Below are positions 40,187 to 50,408 of a stretch of 64,000 nt of DNA, one piece after another. The notes beneath the pieces were generated by a model that saw only the letters and a program-made list of their open reading frames with translations, was not told the DNA's origin and ran no database searches. A program made the position numbers and the translations under genes. The DNA comes from Atlantibacter subterraneus (GTDB lineage: Bacteria > Pseudomonadota > Gammaproteobacteria > Enterobacterales > Enterobacteriaceae), in contig NZ_VLPS01000003.1 of the NCBI RefSeq assembly GCF_007570865.1, positions 666,006 through 730,005 of the forward strand, in the 5' to 3' direction. Every line of letters starts with the position of its first letter. The stretch's first letter is position 1.

Positions 40187-40632
40187 TACTGAAAACGGCG
40201 ACGGGCGTTGGCTTCACGCGCCGCTTGCGCCACTTCCACTGAAACGACCCGGCGTCCGACCGGCCACAGCGCAATAGCGGCGATTTTAAAATTCGCGATA
40301 CCCACCGGAATGCCGATAATCGATACGCACTGCATAATGCCGGCTGCGATGTGCATCAGGCATAGCCACCAGCCAAACAGCACCAGCCATACCATATTCA
40401 ACAGCGTGCCGCCGGTATTGAGTATCGCGCTCTTGCTTTGCGGCTCCAGCTCGTCGACATGAATCGCTTCATTACCATAAGGCACCAGTGAAAGTTTGGT
40501 GATTTCCCAGCATGAGCGCGTTAACGGTAGGGTAATAATAAAGACAATACTCAGTACCGTTGCCAACAGCCAGGAAAGGGTGGTGGCGAAGCCGCCGAGA
40601 ACAAAATTAAGGATATTAAGAACCGTACGCAT
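40186..40632 (-). CDS. yccF: DUF307 membrane protein YccF
   Basis: Small inner-membrane protein of 148 residues with tandem YccF domains, each containing about two hydrophobic helices (NFVLGGFATTLSWLLATVLSI; LLNMVWLVLFGWWLCLMHIAAG) and a PxGIANFKIA motif near the second. Function unknown. First gene of yccF-yccS, with one-base stop/start overlap. Confidence 0.91.
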   Translation of the reverse strand: MRTVLNILNFVLGGFATTLSWLLATVLSIVFIITLPLTRSCWEITKLSLVPYGNEAIHVDELEPQSKSAILNTGGTLLNMVWLVLFGWWLCLMHIAAGIMQCVSIIGIPVGIANFKIAAIALWPVGRRVVSVEVAQAAREANARRRFQ

Positions 40633-40756
40633 TGAATCTCTTCCTGTGATTGCTGAGCTAAAACATTAACCTCAGCAATTGTAACGCGTTTTTACTCTGG
40701 AGCGGCATATACAGGGCGGTTAAACTTAGCCTACGACGATTAACCCTGGTTACGTG

Positions 40757-42811
40757 ATGGAACTGAAAGCAACTTCAATTGGAAAACGGCTCGCGCAGCA
40801 TCCTTACGATCGCGTGGAGATCCTGACCGCTGGCGTAAAGGTATCGGGTGATAATCACGAATATGTCATCCCCTTTAACCAACTGCTGGCGATGAGCTGT
40901 AAACGCGGCATGGTATGGGGCGAGCTGGAATTTGTGGTGCCGAATAATCAGGTGGTGCGTCTGCACGGCACGGAGTGGGGCGAAACCCAGCGTTTTTATC
41001 AGCACCTTTCAGCGCTCTGGGCGCGCTGGAGCCAGGAGATGAGCGAGATCGCTGCGTCGGTGCTCAACGAACAGTGTCAGCACATCGCGGCGTTGACCCA
41101 GCGCAATAAGTGGCTAAAGCGCCAGGATATTGAAGGCATCCAGCAGGCTATCCGCGCGGCGTTTAGCGCCTTGCCGCTGCCGCTGTCACGCTTAACGGAG
41201 TTTGAAAACTGCCGTGACGCCTGGCTTGAATGTAACAGCTGGCTGACCCACGTTGAAAAACGCCGCCAGCAGGCTAACCAAAAATTCACGCAGCAGATGC
41301 TTAGCCAGTACGCCGAATTCTTCCAGCAGATTGAATCGTCTCCGCTCAACTCAAGCCAGGCCCGCGCGGTGGTTAACGGTGAAGAATCGGTACTGGTGCT
41401 TGCCGGTGCCGGCAGCGGTAAAACGTCGGTACTGGTGGCGCGCGCGGGGTGGTTAATGGCGCGCGGGGAAGCCTCCGCCGATCAGATTCTGCTGCTGGCG
41501 TTCGGACGCAAAGCGGCGCAGGAAATGGATCAGCGGATACAGGAACGGCTGCATACCGATCAAATCAGCGCGCGCACTTTCCATTCGCTGGCGTTGCATA
41601 TTATCCAGCAGGGCAGCAAGAAAGCCCCGCAAATCAGCAAACTGGAAAGCGATACCGAGGCGCGTCATAAGCTGTTGATTACGGCATGGCGTGAACAGTG
41701 TCAGGAGAAAAAGGCTCAGGCGAAGGGCTGGCGGCAATGGCTGACCGACGAGCTCGACTGGGATATTGACGAAGGCAACTACTGGCAGGATGACAAACTC
41801 GCCCGCCGTCTTGCTCCACGTCTGGAAAGATGGCTGGGGATTATCCGTACCCATGGCGGTTCCCAGGCGGAGATGATCGCCAGCGTGCCGGAAGATGTGC
41901 GCGATCTGTTCCAGAAACGCGTCAGGCTGATGGCCCCGCTGGTGAAAGCCTGGAAGACAGCACTAAAAGCGGAAGGCGCGGTGGATTTTTCCGGGCTGAT
42001 CCACCAGGCCGTCAACGTGCTGGATAACGGGCGTTTTGTCAGCCCGTGGAAGCACATTCTGGTGGACGAGTTTCAGGATATTTCCCCTCAGCGTGCAGCG
42101 CTGTTGGCGGCGCTGCGGCGGCAAAATTCCCACACTGCCCTGTATGCCGTGGGGGATGACTGGCAGGCGATTTATCGCTTTAGCGGCGCGGAGCTGCTAC
42201 TGACCACCTCCTTTACCCATCACTTTGGTGAAGGGGATCAATGCGCGCTGGATACGACCTATCGCTTTAACGATCGCATTGGTCAAATCGCCAACGCGTT
42301 TGTGCAGCAAAACCCGCATCAGCTGGCCAAGCCGCTGAACAGTTTAACGACCGGGGACAAAAAAGCCGTCACCCTGCTGCCTGACGATCGGCTTGAGGCG
42401 CTGCTGGATAAACTTAGCGGGTATGCCCGTCACGATGAACGCATTCTGGTGCTGGCTCGCTACCATTATCTGCGCCCGGCGGCGTTGGAAAAAGCGGATA
42501 CCCGCTGGCCAAAGCTGAACATCGATTTTATGACCATCCATGCCAGCAAAGGCCAGCAGGCGGACTATGTGATTATTGTTGGATTGCAGGATGGCAAAGA
42601 AGGTTTTCCGGCACCGGCGCGGGAATCGGTAATTGAGCAGGGATTGTTGCCACAGCCGGAAGATTTCCCGGATGCCGAGGAGCGGCGCTTGCTCTACGTG
42701 GCGCTAACGCGCGCCCGGCATCGGGTATGGCTGCTGTACAACAAACCGAACCCTTCCCGTTTTGTGCCGATCCTGGAAGCGCTCGGTGTACCGGTGACGA
42801 AAAAGCCGTAA
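40757..42811 (+). CDS. helD: DNA helicase IV
   Basis: Superfamily 1 3'-5' DNA helicase of 684 residues, E. coli length, involved in recombination. An N-terminal region (1-195) precedes the UvrD-like motor. Motor motifs seen are the Q motif/Walker A (NSSQARAVVNG, LAGAGSGKTSVL), motif II VDEFQD, motif III GDDWQAIYRFSG, motif V TIHASKGQQAD and motif VI YVALTRARHRVW. The start is at MELKATS; a second ATG lies one codon upstream. It is immediately adjacent to convergent mgsA. Confidence 0.96.
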   Translation: MELKATSIGKRLAQHPYDRVEILTAGVKVSGDNHEYVIPFNQLLAMSCKRGMVWGELEFVVPNNQVVRLHGTEWGETQRFYQHLSALWARWSQEMSEIAASVLNEQCQHIAALTQRNKWLKRQDIEGIQQAIRAAFSALPLPLSRLTEFENCRDAWLECNSWLTHVEKRRQQANQKFTQQMLSQYAEFFQQIESSPLNSSQARAVVNGEESVLVLAGAGSGKTSVLVARAGWLMARGEASADQILLLAFGRKAAQEMDQRIQERLHTDQISARTFHSLALHIIQQGSKKAPQISKLESDTEARHKLLITAWREQCQEKKAQAKGWRQWLTDELDWDIDEGNYWQDDKLARRLAPRLERWLGIIRTHGGSQAEMIASVPEDVRDLFQKRVRLMAPLVKAWKTALKAEGAVDFSGLIHQAVNVLDNGRFVSPWKHILVDEFQDISPQRAALLAALRRQNSHTALYAVGDDWQAIYRFSGAELLLTTSFTHHFGEGDQCALDTTYRFNDRIGQIANAFVQQNPHQLAKPLNSLTTGDKKAVTLLPDDRLEALLDKLSGYARHDERILVLARYHYLRPAALEKADTRWPKLNIDFMTIHASKGQQADYVIIVGLQDGKEGFPAPARESVIEQGLLPQPEDFPDAEERRLLYVALTRARHRVWLLYNKPNPSRFVPILEALGVPVTKKP

Positions 42812-43270
42812 TTACTTCAGGCGATCGGCCAGATAACGTTGGTAATCTGGAATAAGAATATCAATGTTATCGTTAAAGTGCGGCGACTGGATAATGAAGT
42901 CGGCGGTAGAAATATTGGTGGCGACGGGAATATTCCAGACGGTGGCAAGGCGCAGCAGCGCTTTGACATCGGGATCGTGAGGCACAGCATTAAGCGGGTC
43001 CCACAGGAAGATCAGCACATCAATTTTGCCTTCCGATATCAGTGCGCCTACCTGCTGGTCGCCGCCCATTGGGCCGCTCAGCATGGCTTTCACTTCCAGA
43101 CCGCTGGCGCGTTGGATCAGATTGCCGGTGGTGCCGGTGGCGTAAAGCACATGCTGCGACAGCAGCGTCTTATGGCGTTCGGTCCATTTTAAGAGCATTT
43201 CTTTGCAGTGATCGTGGGCAACCAGCGCGATATGTTTTTGTGCGCCTAATGTACGGGTAGTCAGTTCCAT
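42812..43270 (-). CDS. mgsA: Methylglyoxal synthase
   Basis: Converts dihydroxyacetone phosphate to methylglyoxal and phosphate, a bypass used when sugar phosphates accumulate. It has 152 residues from [20 protein letters not shown]. Active-site features are the early His in VAHDHCK, the phosphate loop with [15 protein letters not shown] with the catalytic aspartate, and the [10 protein letters not shown] segment. Single gene; the stop codons of helD and mgsA are adjacent. Confidence 0.96.
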   Translation of the reverse strand: MELTTRTLGAQKHIALVAHDHCKEMLLKWTERHKTLLSQHVLYATGTTGNLIQRASGLEVKAMLSGPMGGDQQVGALISEGKIDVLIFLWDPLNAVPHDPDVKALLRLATVWNIPVATNISTADFIIQSPHFNDNIDILIPDYQRYLADRLK

Positions 43271-43361
43271 AGCGGTATCCATGAAATAAATTTGGATACA
43301 GCTTACCGGAAGTGATTGATGCCGCAAGCGAAGCGATTAAAAAATCCGAGGTTGATGCGGG

Positions 43362-44024
43362 TCAGGAAGAGGGCTGTTGTTTTACCCATTCCAGAAAACG
43401 GGTGCGAGTGTCATTATCGGCCTGCAAATACCAGTGCTTAAGCCGCTGCTCGGTAAGGGTTTGCGAATGCGCTACCGGCCGGTCCAGTTCCGATGGGCCA
43501 GAGAGCAAAGCGCTGTCATCGGCAATCATCGTGACAAACTCAGGGGCGGAAGCCTTATTATTGGCCTTGTTATAGCGCTCCGTCTCCCATTCATAATCAA
43601 TGCCCTTTGGCGTATTGGTCACCGCCAGCACATCGAGCCTGGCGGGTATCGGCGTGGCGCTGCCGTCCAGCAGCTGTACGCGCGGCGTGGCGTCGAATTG
43701 TTCACTCTCTTTTTCGGTTTCAATACGCGGCAGGGATATATTGACCTGGGTAACATTACGGGTATCGAACGTCATGATCAGGGGCGGAGAAATATACAGC
43801 CATCTGTCCCGGCTGGCGGTGGTCAGATTTTTTTCTACCCGGAACACCAGTTGATGAGGACCGTTATCTAATTCAATGCTATCCGCGCCGCGCAGAAAAG
43901 AGCCGGAGACCTTTTTACCGTCAAGAACCAGTAAATCGATTTCTCCAGAAAGATGTAGCGTGGTGGCCGCTGCCGTTACCGGTATCAGCGCCAACAGCAT
44001 CGCTGTGGCGAATAAGCCTTTCAT
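43362..44024 (-). CDS. yccT: Periplasmic protein YccT (CsgI), curli-assembly inhibitor family
   Basis: DUF2057 protein of 220 residues with a Sec signal peptide ([20 protein letters not shown]). Core motif [33 protein letters not shown] is as in E. coli, where the protein (also named CsgI) inhibits polymerisation of the curli subunit CsgA. C terminus [12 protein letters not shown]...[12 protein letters not shown] is conserved too. Start placed at MKGLF, four codons inside the longest frame. Confidence 0.92.
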   Translation of the reverse strand: MKGLFATAMLLALIPVTAAATTLHLSGEIDLLVLDGKKVSGSFLRGADSIELDNGPHQLVFRVEKNLTTASRDRWLYISPPLIMTFDTRNVTQVNISLPRIETEKESEQFDATPRVQLLDGSATPIPARLDVLAVTNTPKGIDYEWETERYNKANNKASAPEFVTMIADDSALLSGPSELDRPVAHSQTLTEQRLKHWYLQADNDTRTRFLEWVKQQPSS

Positions 44025-44199
44025 TAAGGTCTCCATAATCCCGGCATCTCAGCCTGAGAATGTATCAAAATTTTGCACGAATAATATTCATTAACATATA
44101 TCCAGATTAATCTGTTTGGCTCTCATGCATCCGTATGGGAATGATGGTGAGTCATGCGGGTTTGGCATACACTGAAAAACCACTGCTGGAGGAGCGACT

Positions 44200-44613
44200 A
44201 TGAATGAATCTGAAATTGCTGGCATTCTGAAGACAACGCGCACCATCGCGCTGGTGGGTGCCAGTGACAAGCCGGAACGGCCAAGCTATCGCGTTATGGC
44301 TTATCTGTTGAACCAGGGTTATCACGTGATCCCCGTTTCGCCTAAAGTGGCAGGAAAAACGCTGCTGGGCCAGAAAGGCTACGGATCGCTGAGCGAAATC
44401 CCGGAAAAAATCGATATGGTGGACGTGTTCCGCAACTCTGAAGCCGCATGGGGCGTGGCGCAGGAAGCCATTGCGATTGGTGCCAAAACGCTGTGGCTGC
44501 AGCTGGGCGTGATCAATGAACAGGCGGCAGTGCTGGCGCGGGATGCGGGAATGAAAGTCGTCATGGATCGTTGCCCGGCCATTGAAATCCCGCGGCTGGG
44601 CCTGGCCAAATAA
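44200..44613 (+). CDS. yccU: CoA-binding domain protein YccU
   Basis: Rossmann-fold protein of 137 residues in the CoA-binding/succinyl-CoA-synthetase-like family. It starts [31 protein letters not shown], with glycine-rich loop GAS, and contains [12 protein letters not shown] and [10 protein letters not shown], all standard for the family. Enzymatic function is unknown. GGAGGAG before the ATG is a strong Shine-Dalgarno site. Confidence 0.92.
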   Translation: MNESEIAGILKTTRTIALVGASDKPERPSYRVMAYLLNQGYHVIPVSPKVAGKTLLGQKGYGSLSEIPEKIDMVDVFRNSEAAWGVAQEAIAIGAKTLWLQLGVINEQAAVLARDAGMKVVMDRCPAIEIPRLGLAK

Positions 44614-44619
44614 ACGATA

Positions 44620-44643
44620 AACCCGGCATTGCCGGGTTTATTT

Positions 44644-44645
<2 letters not shown>
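44620..44645. terminator. Terminator between yccU and hspQ
   Basis: AAACCCGGC / GCCGGGTTT stem with loop ATT and a T-rich tail, serving both convergent genes. Confidence 0.9.
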
Positions 44646-44991
<346 letters not shown>

Positions 44992-45023
44992 TCAGATATG
45001 CGGGTGGTTTCCCATTTTTCAAG

Positions 45024-46214
45024 TTACATGATGCGGCAGGCAAATCCTTTCAAATAAAGCCCTTCCGGGTAGCTCGCTATCACCGGGTGATCGGCTGCCT
45101 GACGGAACTGCTCTATAAATTGTACATCACGTCCGGCATCTACAGCGGCATCAGCGATGATTTTCTGAAATAAATCGCTGGCCATCAGCCCTGAGCAGGA
45201 GAAGGTCAGCAGCACGCCGCCCGGGTTGAGCAGCTGGATTGCCAGCATATTGATGTCTTTATAGCCCCGGCAGGCACCCATCAGCTGATTTTTGTTTTCC
45301 ACAAACTTTGGCGGGTCCATCACGATGACGTCGAATTTCTCGCCCTGATCGCGATATTTACGCAGCAGTTTGAACACGTCATCACGGACGAAATCCGCCT
45401 TGCTGAGATCCAGACCGTTCAGCTCAACGTTTTGTTTTGCCACGTCCAGCGCGTCCTGCGAGGTGTCGACGCTGATCACCTGCTGGCATCCGCCCATCAG
45501 CGCAGAAACCGCAAACCCGCCAGTGTAGGAGAAGCAGTTAAGCACGCGCTTATCCTTCACATAGCCGCGGGTTGCGAAGCGGCTGTCACGCTGGTCAAGG
45601 TAGTAGCCAGTTTTGTGGCCGCCTTTGATATCCACCAGCAGCTTCATACCGTGTTCTTCAATCGGCAACAGATCCGGAGGCAGTTCGCCGCTTATCGGGC
45701 CTTGAGTCAGCTCCATGCCCTCTTTTTTACGCACCGCGACATCGGAACGATCGTAAATAGCGCATTCAGGATAGAGCGCGTGCAGCGCACTAAGCAGGGC
45801 AGGACGTTGATACTCGGCCCCAGCCGACAGCAGTTGCAGGACCAGGAAATCGCCGAAGCGATCGATAGTCACGCCCGGCAGCCCGTCTGACTCACCGGCA
45901 ATTAAGCGATAACTGTCGAGCCCGTCGCGCGCTGCCAGCCAGCTGCGCCACTGCTGTGCTTGTTGCAGGCGTTTAGTGAAAAAGTCGATATCGATGGATT
46001 CATCGCGATCGAAGGTCCAGACGCGGGCGCGGATCTGCGACGCGGGAGAATACGCGCCGCGCGCCAGCCACTTGCCCTGGTGATCGACGATATCAATGGT
46101 TTCACCCAGACTGGCTTTTCCTTCCAGACGCGCAACGGCACCGGAAAATACCCACGGATGGCGGCGCAATAACGATTTCTCGCGCCCTTTGGTTAACACT
46201 AAACGTACACTCAT
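45024..46214 (-). CDS. rlmI: 23S rRNA m5C1962 methyltransferase RlmI
   Basis: SAM-dependent methyltransferase of 396 residues making m5C1962 of 23S rRNA. An N-terminal PUA domain (1-80; [23 protein letters not shown]) is followed by a linker domain and a Rossmann methyltransferase with [17 protein letters not shown] and [10 protein letters not shown]. Cys in FSCSGLM is the expected nucleophile. The first six codons and the upstream 13 bp are repeated 2.2 kb to the right, at the far end of an inserted islet. Confidence 0.96.
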   Translation of the reverse strand: MSVRLVLTKGREKSLLRRHPWVFSGAVARLEGKASLGETIDIVDHQGKWLARGAYSPASQIRARVWTFDRDESIDIDFFTKRLQQAQQWRSWLAARDGLDSYRLIAGESDGLPGVTIDRFGDFLVLQLLSAGAEYQRPALLSALHALYPECAIYDRSDVAVRKKEGMELTQGPISGELPPDLLPIEEHGMKLLVDIKGGHKTGYYLDQRDSRFATRGYVKDKRVLNCFSYTGGFAVSALMGGCQQVISVDTSQDALDVAKQNVELNGLDLSKADFVRDDVFKLLRKYRDQGEKFDVIVMDPPKFVENKNQLMGACRGYKDINMLAIQLLNPGGVLLTFSCSGLMASDLFQKIIADAAVDAGRDVQFIEQFRQAADHPVIASYPEGLYLKGFACRIM

Positions 46215-46227
46215 AATTTGCTATGCT
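46197..46227. repeat. 31-bp direct repeat, left copy (rlmI start region)
   Basis: Identical over 31 bp to 48436-48466. Contains the first six rlmI codons, complementary to the plus strand, and 13 bp upstream. Beyond the identical part both copies continue with similar but diverged sequence including an inverted repeat (left GGAAAAAATAG / CTATTTTCC). Confidence 0.9.
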
Positions 46228-46606
46228 TTTATGCTGGAAAAAATAGAAGGCTATTTTCCAGGTATGCCGAATAAAATGCAATGCATCGATTTTATGTCGG
46301 CGCGCCCAGTCGTCGGTGAGGGGAAGTCGGGCCGTTATCAGGCACTTCATCGCTGTAGGGTATAAAAATGAAAAAATGCCACTGACACACGCGTGGCGGC
46401 AGAGGGTGGTTTTGGTTTTTTATCTTTATTTAGACTCATATAGTGAAGTGAAATAGCATCATTCTTTCTGATTCTTTAGTTTCATATCGTTTGCTGGAGA
46501 TTAACTAATCAAAAATACTTTTTTAAAAATGCAGTCCAAAATGATGATTGAAAAATATATTGCATAAATAATAATTTTAAAAAACATTCTGAGAATGGTT
46601 TTTAAA

Positions 46607-47416
46607 ATGAAGCGAGAGAGGCTTATTCCATTTTTTCTACTATTAAGCGGGTGCACCAGTATCTACCCGCTCCCGGTAGTTAAACCCAGCCAGTACGATG
46701 TTGATGAGCAATTAGTTTTAGAACAATGCATTAACGATAGTAATAAATGTCCGGATAATAAAGAGAATAACTCTCAAAACAAACAACAGATCGTTGCCAG
46801 GAAAAATAAAGCACCTGTTGTCCCACAAACTTATCAGGAGATGTTAAGTTTTGCGCTTGCTTACAGAAACGTATGGCATGAGAAATATTTAAAACTGACT
46901 TCGCAAAACTACGGGACCAGTGAAATTGGTTTTCTGGGTACGTTAACGGCCTTAATTGCTGGCGTTAGCGGCGCTACCACCACTGCATGGATTGGCGGTG
47001 GAGTGGCAGCAGGCACGGCATTATTGCCGGAAAGGTATCAATACTCTGTGCAGATGTTCAATTACAAAAGCGCCGCAGATGCCGCACAGTGCATCTATTC
47101 AGCGCTGGAAATTCTCGATACTGCTACTGCTGAATATATTTTAGAAGCGAATTTTGCCAGAGAGATTGGTCAGTATGAATACAGAAAAATGCAAGATGTT
47201 ATTTATGCTCTGGAAAATAAACAAGCCTCGGTGACACTAATGACACCGGATTTAACGTCATTTCAAAATATCCTAATGAAGGATAAAAAAGCTGCCGCGA
47301 GGCGAAATACTTACGAAGCATCTGGTGAAAACCTCATCACCGAGGCAAAGCAAGACAGTAAAGAAAAGCTCATCTCTGCCATAACATTATGCACCACGGC
47401 AGTATCGGGAAAATAG
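46607..47416 (+). CDS. Putative lipoprotein of unknown function
   Basis: Protein of 269 residues beginning MKRERLIPFFLLLSGC, a short type II signal peptide with lipobox LLSGC; the lipidated Cys would be followed by Thr-Ser, favouring the outer membrane. A glycine/alanine-rich hydrophobic stretch (ALIAGVSGATTTAWIGGGVAAG, about 115-137) could cross or insert into a membrane. The rest is helical and charged. AT-rich compared with its neighbours. First of three same-strand genes in the islet, followed by a cell-wall peptidase; an immunity or accessory role is possible. No family recognised. An alternative ATG lies four codons upstream; neither start has a strong ribosome site. Confidence 0.6.
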   Translation: MKRERLIPFFLLLSGCTSIYPLPVVKPSQYDVDEQLVLEQCINDSNKCPDNKENNSQNKQQIVARKNKAPVVPQTYQEMLSFALAYRNVWHEKYLKLTSQNYGTSEIGFLGTLTALIAGVSGATTTAWIGGGVAAGTALLPERYQYSVQMFNYKSAADAAQCIYSALEILDTATAEYILEANFAREIGQYEYRKMQDVIYALENKQASVTLMTPDLTSFQNILMKDKKAAARRNTYEASGENLITEAKQDSKEKLISAITLCTTAVSGK

Positions 47417-47467
47417 TTAGTCTCTGAACTGTTGTGTTTTTTATTCTCATCTTCTAACGAGGTTAGT

Positions 47468-47953
47468 ATGTCCAGCTATTCCTATAATCATCCTTTATTT
47501 GGTTATGTAACCTATGAAACAGCGCACACCCCGGCAATATTCGGTGATGACATCACCTTTACCAGTGGATTTAATACTGATGATCTTTCCATGATACATA
47601 TTCCGCAGCTTGCGGGTATAACTAATTTTGTATCGACGATTTATTTTCATAACAAGGCGCATAATCAACTATTAAGCGCCTTTATGGAAATTGAAAATGA
47701 AGGGTTGCTTCATCATATTACTAATTTTAACAGCGTTTTTAATATGAGATTACGCAGGCCCACTAACGGCAAATTCAGTACGCTTCCGTCAAATCACTCG
47801 TTTGGAATTGCCATTGATATTAACCAGGGGGATGGACAGAACGGGATATCCTCAGCGCCCCTGGCGCCTATTTTCTTAAAATATGGATTTGGCTGGGGGA
47901 ATAGTTTTACCTCTCCTGATCCTATGCATTATGAAGTGAATCAATTCTTATGA
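47468..47953 (+). CDS. M15-type zinc peptidase domain protein
   Basis: Protein of 161 residues. The C-terminal part has the VanY/M15 metal-site pattern: SNHSFGIAIDINQ (His and Asp ligands, spacing H-x6-D) and DPMHYEV (final His). Such enzymes cut peptidoglycan stem peptides. No signal peptide is visible, so if it reaches the wall it would need lysis or another secretion route, as do phage endolysins and T6SS effectors. GAGG precedes the chosen ATG by six bases. Sits between the lipoprotein and a double-psi-beta-barrel-like gene in an AT-rich islet. Confidence 0.7.
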   Translation: MSSYSYNHPLFGYVTYETAHTPAIFGDDITFTSGFNTDDLSMIHIPQLAGITNFVSTIYFHNKAHNQLLSAFMEIENEGLLHHITNFNSVFNMRLRRPTNGKFSTLPSNHSFGIAIDINQGDGQNGISSAPLAPIFLKYGFGWGNSFTSPDPMHYEVNQFL

Positions 47954-47991
47954 CCTACTATTTAATAATATATAAGAGGCTTGGTTTAACG

Positions 47992-48393
47992 ATGAAAAAA
48001 GTTATCGCTACGTCATTTGCAGACCCAAAAGATGTTGAAAGATATAACAAAGTGCTTGCAGAAACAGGCTCAGAAAAAGCAGCTTTGCAGGCTGGAGATA
48101 ACGGCGTAGGGGCGTGGGGTGATATTACAGCAACCGAAGAGGAAGCAATATGTGCCTTACCCCCAGAAGTTATTAAAGAAAAATGGGGGAGCTTAAAACA
48201 AGCTAAAAGAAAACCGGTAGCAGTAAAATATGTTGATGTTGTTGTTACCGGAGTGCTGGGCGACATTATGCCCTCTGTAAAAAATATCAAAAATGGCGCA
48301 GGGATCGATCTTAATCCAGGTTTTGCCATCCGGCTGGGTTTAAAGCCGCCGTTTAAAACTGACGTGGAGTGGGAGTGGGGTGACGGAGGATAG
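47992..48393 (+). CDS. Double-psi beta-barrel-like protein
   Basis: Protein of 133 residues from MKKVIATSFADPKDVE. The pattern TSFADPKDVERY...GDNGVGAWGD...CALPPE followed by VDVVVTGVLGDIMPS and IDLNPGFAIRLGL...VEWEW resembles the RlpA-type double-psi beta-barrel fold seen in cell-wall-active proteins. It lacks a signal peptide. Directly downstream of the M15-type peptidase; an in-frame ATG at 47950 overlaps that gene's stop, so translation may be coupled. Probably works with the peptidase on peptidoglycan; this is inferred from neighbours. Confidence 0.55.
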   Translation: MKKVIATSFADPKDVERYNKVLAETGSEKAALQAGDNGVGAWGDITATEEEAICALPPEVIKEKWGSLKQAKRKPVAVKYVDVVVTGVLGDIMPSVKNIKNGAGIDLNPGFAIRLGLKPPFKTDVEWEWGDGG

Positions 48394-48435
48394 CGCTAGC
48401 CACGGGACTTTCGCTTCCATCAGGCGTTTCGCACT

Positions 48436-48466
48436 CACTAAACGTACACTCATAATTTGCTATGCT
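48436..48466. repeat. 31-bp direct repeat, right copy
   Basis: Exact copy of 46197-46227, ending a 2.24 kb insertion. It is followed by GAAAATGG / CCATTTTC, an 8-bp inverted repeat in the same relative place as the left-copy hairpin, then the native yccX leader. Confidence 0.9.
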
Positions 48467-48543
48467 GATGTCAGAGAAAATGGGCGCCATTTTCCCGAGT
48501 TCAGCGGTGAAATGCAACGCGCCCGGCATAAAGGAGCACGGTA

Positions 48544-48825
48544 ATGTCAAATGTATGCGTGATTGCCTGGGTGCACGGCACGGTCCAGGGGGTAGGGTTT
48601 CGTTACAGCACCCAGCATGAAGCCAACCGGCTGGGGCTTACCGGGTATGCCCGAAATTTAGACGACGGCAGCGTGGAAGTGGTGGCTTGTGGCGAAAATG
48701 AGCGGGTAGAACAGCTACTGGCCTGGCTTAAAGCGGGCGGGCCGCGCAGCGCCCGGGTGGAGAAAGTGCTTCATGAGCCACATCAACCCGAGCGCGAATG
48801 GACCAACTTCGGCATTCGCCATTAA
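48544..48825 (+). CDS. yccX: Acylphosphatase
   Basis: Small cytosolic enzyme of 93 residues that hydrolyses acyl phosphates. The signature [13 protein letters not shown] carries the catalytic arginine and [13 protein letters not shown] the catalytic asparagine. AAGGAG precedes the start. The stop codon overlaps that of convergent tusE. Confidence 0.95.
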   Translation: MSNVCVIAWVHGTVQGVGFRYSTQHEANRLGLTGYARNLDDGSVEVVACGENERVEQLLAWLKAGGPRSARVEKVLHEPHQPEREWTNFGIRH

Positions 48826-49151
48826 AGGCATTTTACCGGCTTAGGCAGACCCGCAATTTTAGTGGCCTGCTTCGCCGGGCCTTTCGGGAATAAGCGGAAA
48901 AGATAGCGGCTGTTGCCTTTCTCTTCGCCATACGCTTTCGCCATCGCCTTGACTAACATTCGGATGGCGGGCGAGGTATTAAACTCCAAATAAAACTCGC
49001 GCACGAAGCGCACCACTTCCCAGTGTTCTGGCGTCAGCGCGATGCCTTCCTGCTCAGCAATCACCTCCGCCAGCCCTTCGCTCCAGGCGCTGGAATCTTT
49101 CAGATAACCATCGTTATCGGTTTCAAATTGTTTATCGTTAAAGGTCAACAT
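48822..49151 (-). CDS. tusE: Sulfurtransferase TusE
   Basis: Last relay protein of the TusABCDE sulfur path that passes persulfide to MnmA for 2-thiouridine in tRNA; DsrC family. It has 109 residues from [10 protein letters not shown]. The conserved C terminus [19 protein letters not shown] ends with the sulfur-carrying Cys108 as penultimate residue. Core [28 protein letters not shown] is as in E. coli. Confidence 0.95.
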   Translation of the reverse strand: MLTFNDKQFETDNDGYLKDSSAWSEGLAEVIAEQEGIALTPEHWEVVRFVREFYLEFNTSPAIRMLVKAMAKAYGEEKGNSRYLFRLFPKGPAKQATKIAGLPKPVKCL

Positions 49152-49254
49152 AATGCTCTTACCACCGTGAAACGGGGTCGCAGTGTAGCAAATATTGGGG
49201 GCTGAAAAAAACAAAGCCCCGCGCAGTGGCGGGGCCGGGTAAACATGAGGCTGA

Positions 49255-49914
49255 TTAATCGCGGCTGGCGAAGCCCAGGATGCTCAGCAGGCTGACGAAG
49301 ATGTTATACAGCGACACGTACAGGCTGACGGTGGCGCGGATATAGTTGGTTTCGCCGCCGTGAATGATATTGCTGGTCTCATACAGGATTGCGCCAGAAG
49401 AGATCAGAATAAACACGGCACTGATTGCCAGGTGCAGGGCAGGCAGTTGCAGGAAGATGTTCGCCACCATCCCGATCAGCACCACCACAATACCCGCCAT
49501 CAGCATACCGCCCATAAAGGACATGTCTTTACGGGTGGTCAGCACGTAGGCGGAGCAGCAGAAGAACACTAACGCAGTGCCGCCCAGCGCCATGCCGATC
49601 ACGTCGCCCATCCCGGCAGACAGATACGCATTCAGGATCGGGCCAAGGATATAACCCAGGAAACCGGTGAACGCGAACGCAGAGACAATACCTGCCGGCG
49701 AGTTAGCGGTTTTATAGGTCAGGAACATCAGGCCGTACATCCCCACCAGCGTCAGGATAATCCCCGGCGACGGCAGGCCCAGCACGGTACTGGCGGTGGC
49801 GGTCATAGCCGAAAACGCCAGCGTCAGGCTCAACAGGAAATAGGTGTTACGCAGCACTTTATGCGTGCTAAGCAGCGAATTCATATCGCGTGAGGAATAA
49901 ACTATGCGATCCAT
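49255..49914 (-). CDS. yccA: Bax inhibitor-1 family membrane protein YccA
   Basis: Inner-membrane protein of 219 residues with seven hydrophobic segments (BI-1/TMBIM family). In E. coli it is a substrate and modulator of the FtsH protease. The cytosolic N terminus [29 protein letters not shown], needed for FtsH degradation in E. coli, is conserved. A GC-rich stem between it and tusE (about 49213-49236) is a likely terminator. Confidence 0.94.
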   Translation of the reverse strand: MDRIVYSSRDMNSLLSTHKVLRNTYFLLSLTLAFSAMTATASTVLGLPSPGIILTLVGMYGLMFLTYKTANSPAGIVSAFAFTGFLGYILGPILNAYLSAGMGDVIGMALGGTALVFFCCSAYVLTTRKDMSFMGGMLMAGIVVVLIGMVANIFLQLPALHLAISAVFILISSGAILYETSNIIHGGETNYIRATVSLYVSLYNIFVSLLSILGFASRD

Positions 49915-50207
49915 GAGTTGTTCTCTCATTACAGGTGTTTAGCGTCAGAGAATAGTGCGCCATAAGGAAGCGGCAAAGCGCTTTTACCCATCTTTACGCT
50001 GATTTATCAAGCAAAACAATCAGTAGCTGGCGAAGAGTCTTCAAACAGTCGGAAGCGAAAAGCGCCTCTCCGCCACAACTTCGCTGCTAACTTTTTGTGC
50101 ATAACGTCGATAATTCAGGCGATTAATCGCAATTTGCTTGTTTTTGCGGCAAACGAACGGTTCCGGGCTTTACAGGAGGAAAGGGGATGTTTATAGTTCG
50201 CCTCATT

Positions 50208-50295
50208 GGAAGTGTGGCCGAGCGGTTGAAGGCACCGGTCTTGAAAACCGGCGACTCGAAAGGGTCCCAGAGTTCGAATCTCTGCGCTTCCGCCA
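50208..50295 (+). tRNA. serT: tRNA-Ser (anticodon TGA)
   Basis: Eighty-eight bases from GGAAGTGTGGCCGAGCGGTT to CGCTTCCGCCA. The acceptor stem pairs GGAAGTG-type 5' bases with CGCTTCC, the anticodon loop CTTGAAA gives TGA, the long variable arm GACTCGAAAGGGTC is typical of class II serine tRNA, and CCA is encoded. It differs from E. coli serT at only a couple of positions in the variable arm. Confidence 0.98.
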
Positions 50296-50303
50296 TATTA
50301 GTG

Positions 50304-50331
50304 AAGGGGTCGTCGAAAGACGACCCCTTTT
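50304..50331 (+). terminator. Terminator of serT
   Basis: AAGGGGTCGTC / GACGACCCCTTTT perfect stem with loop GAAA, eight bases after the tRNA. Confidence 0.95.
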
Positions 50332-50408
50332 GCTTTGTGGCGTATGGCTAGACCAGCAATCATTAAAGCCAGAGCGCATTAACGCCTACTCCGGCTTTAT
50401 TCTCCGTA

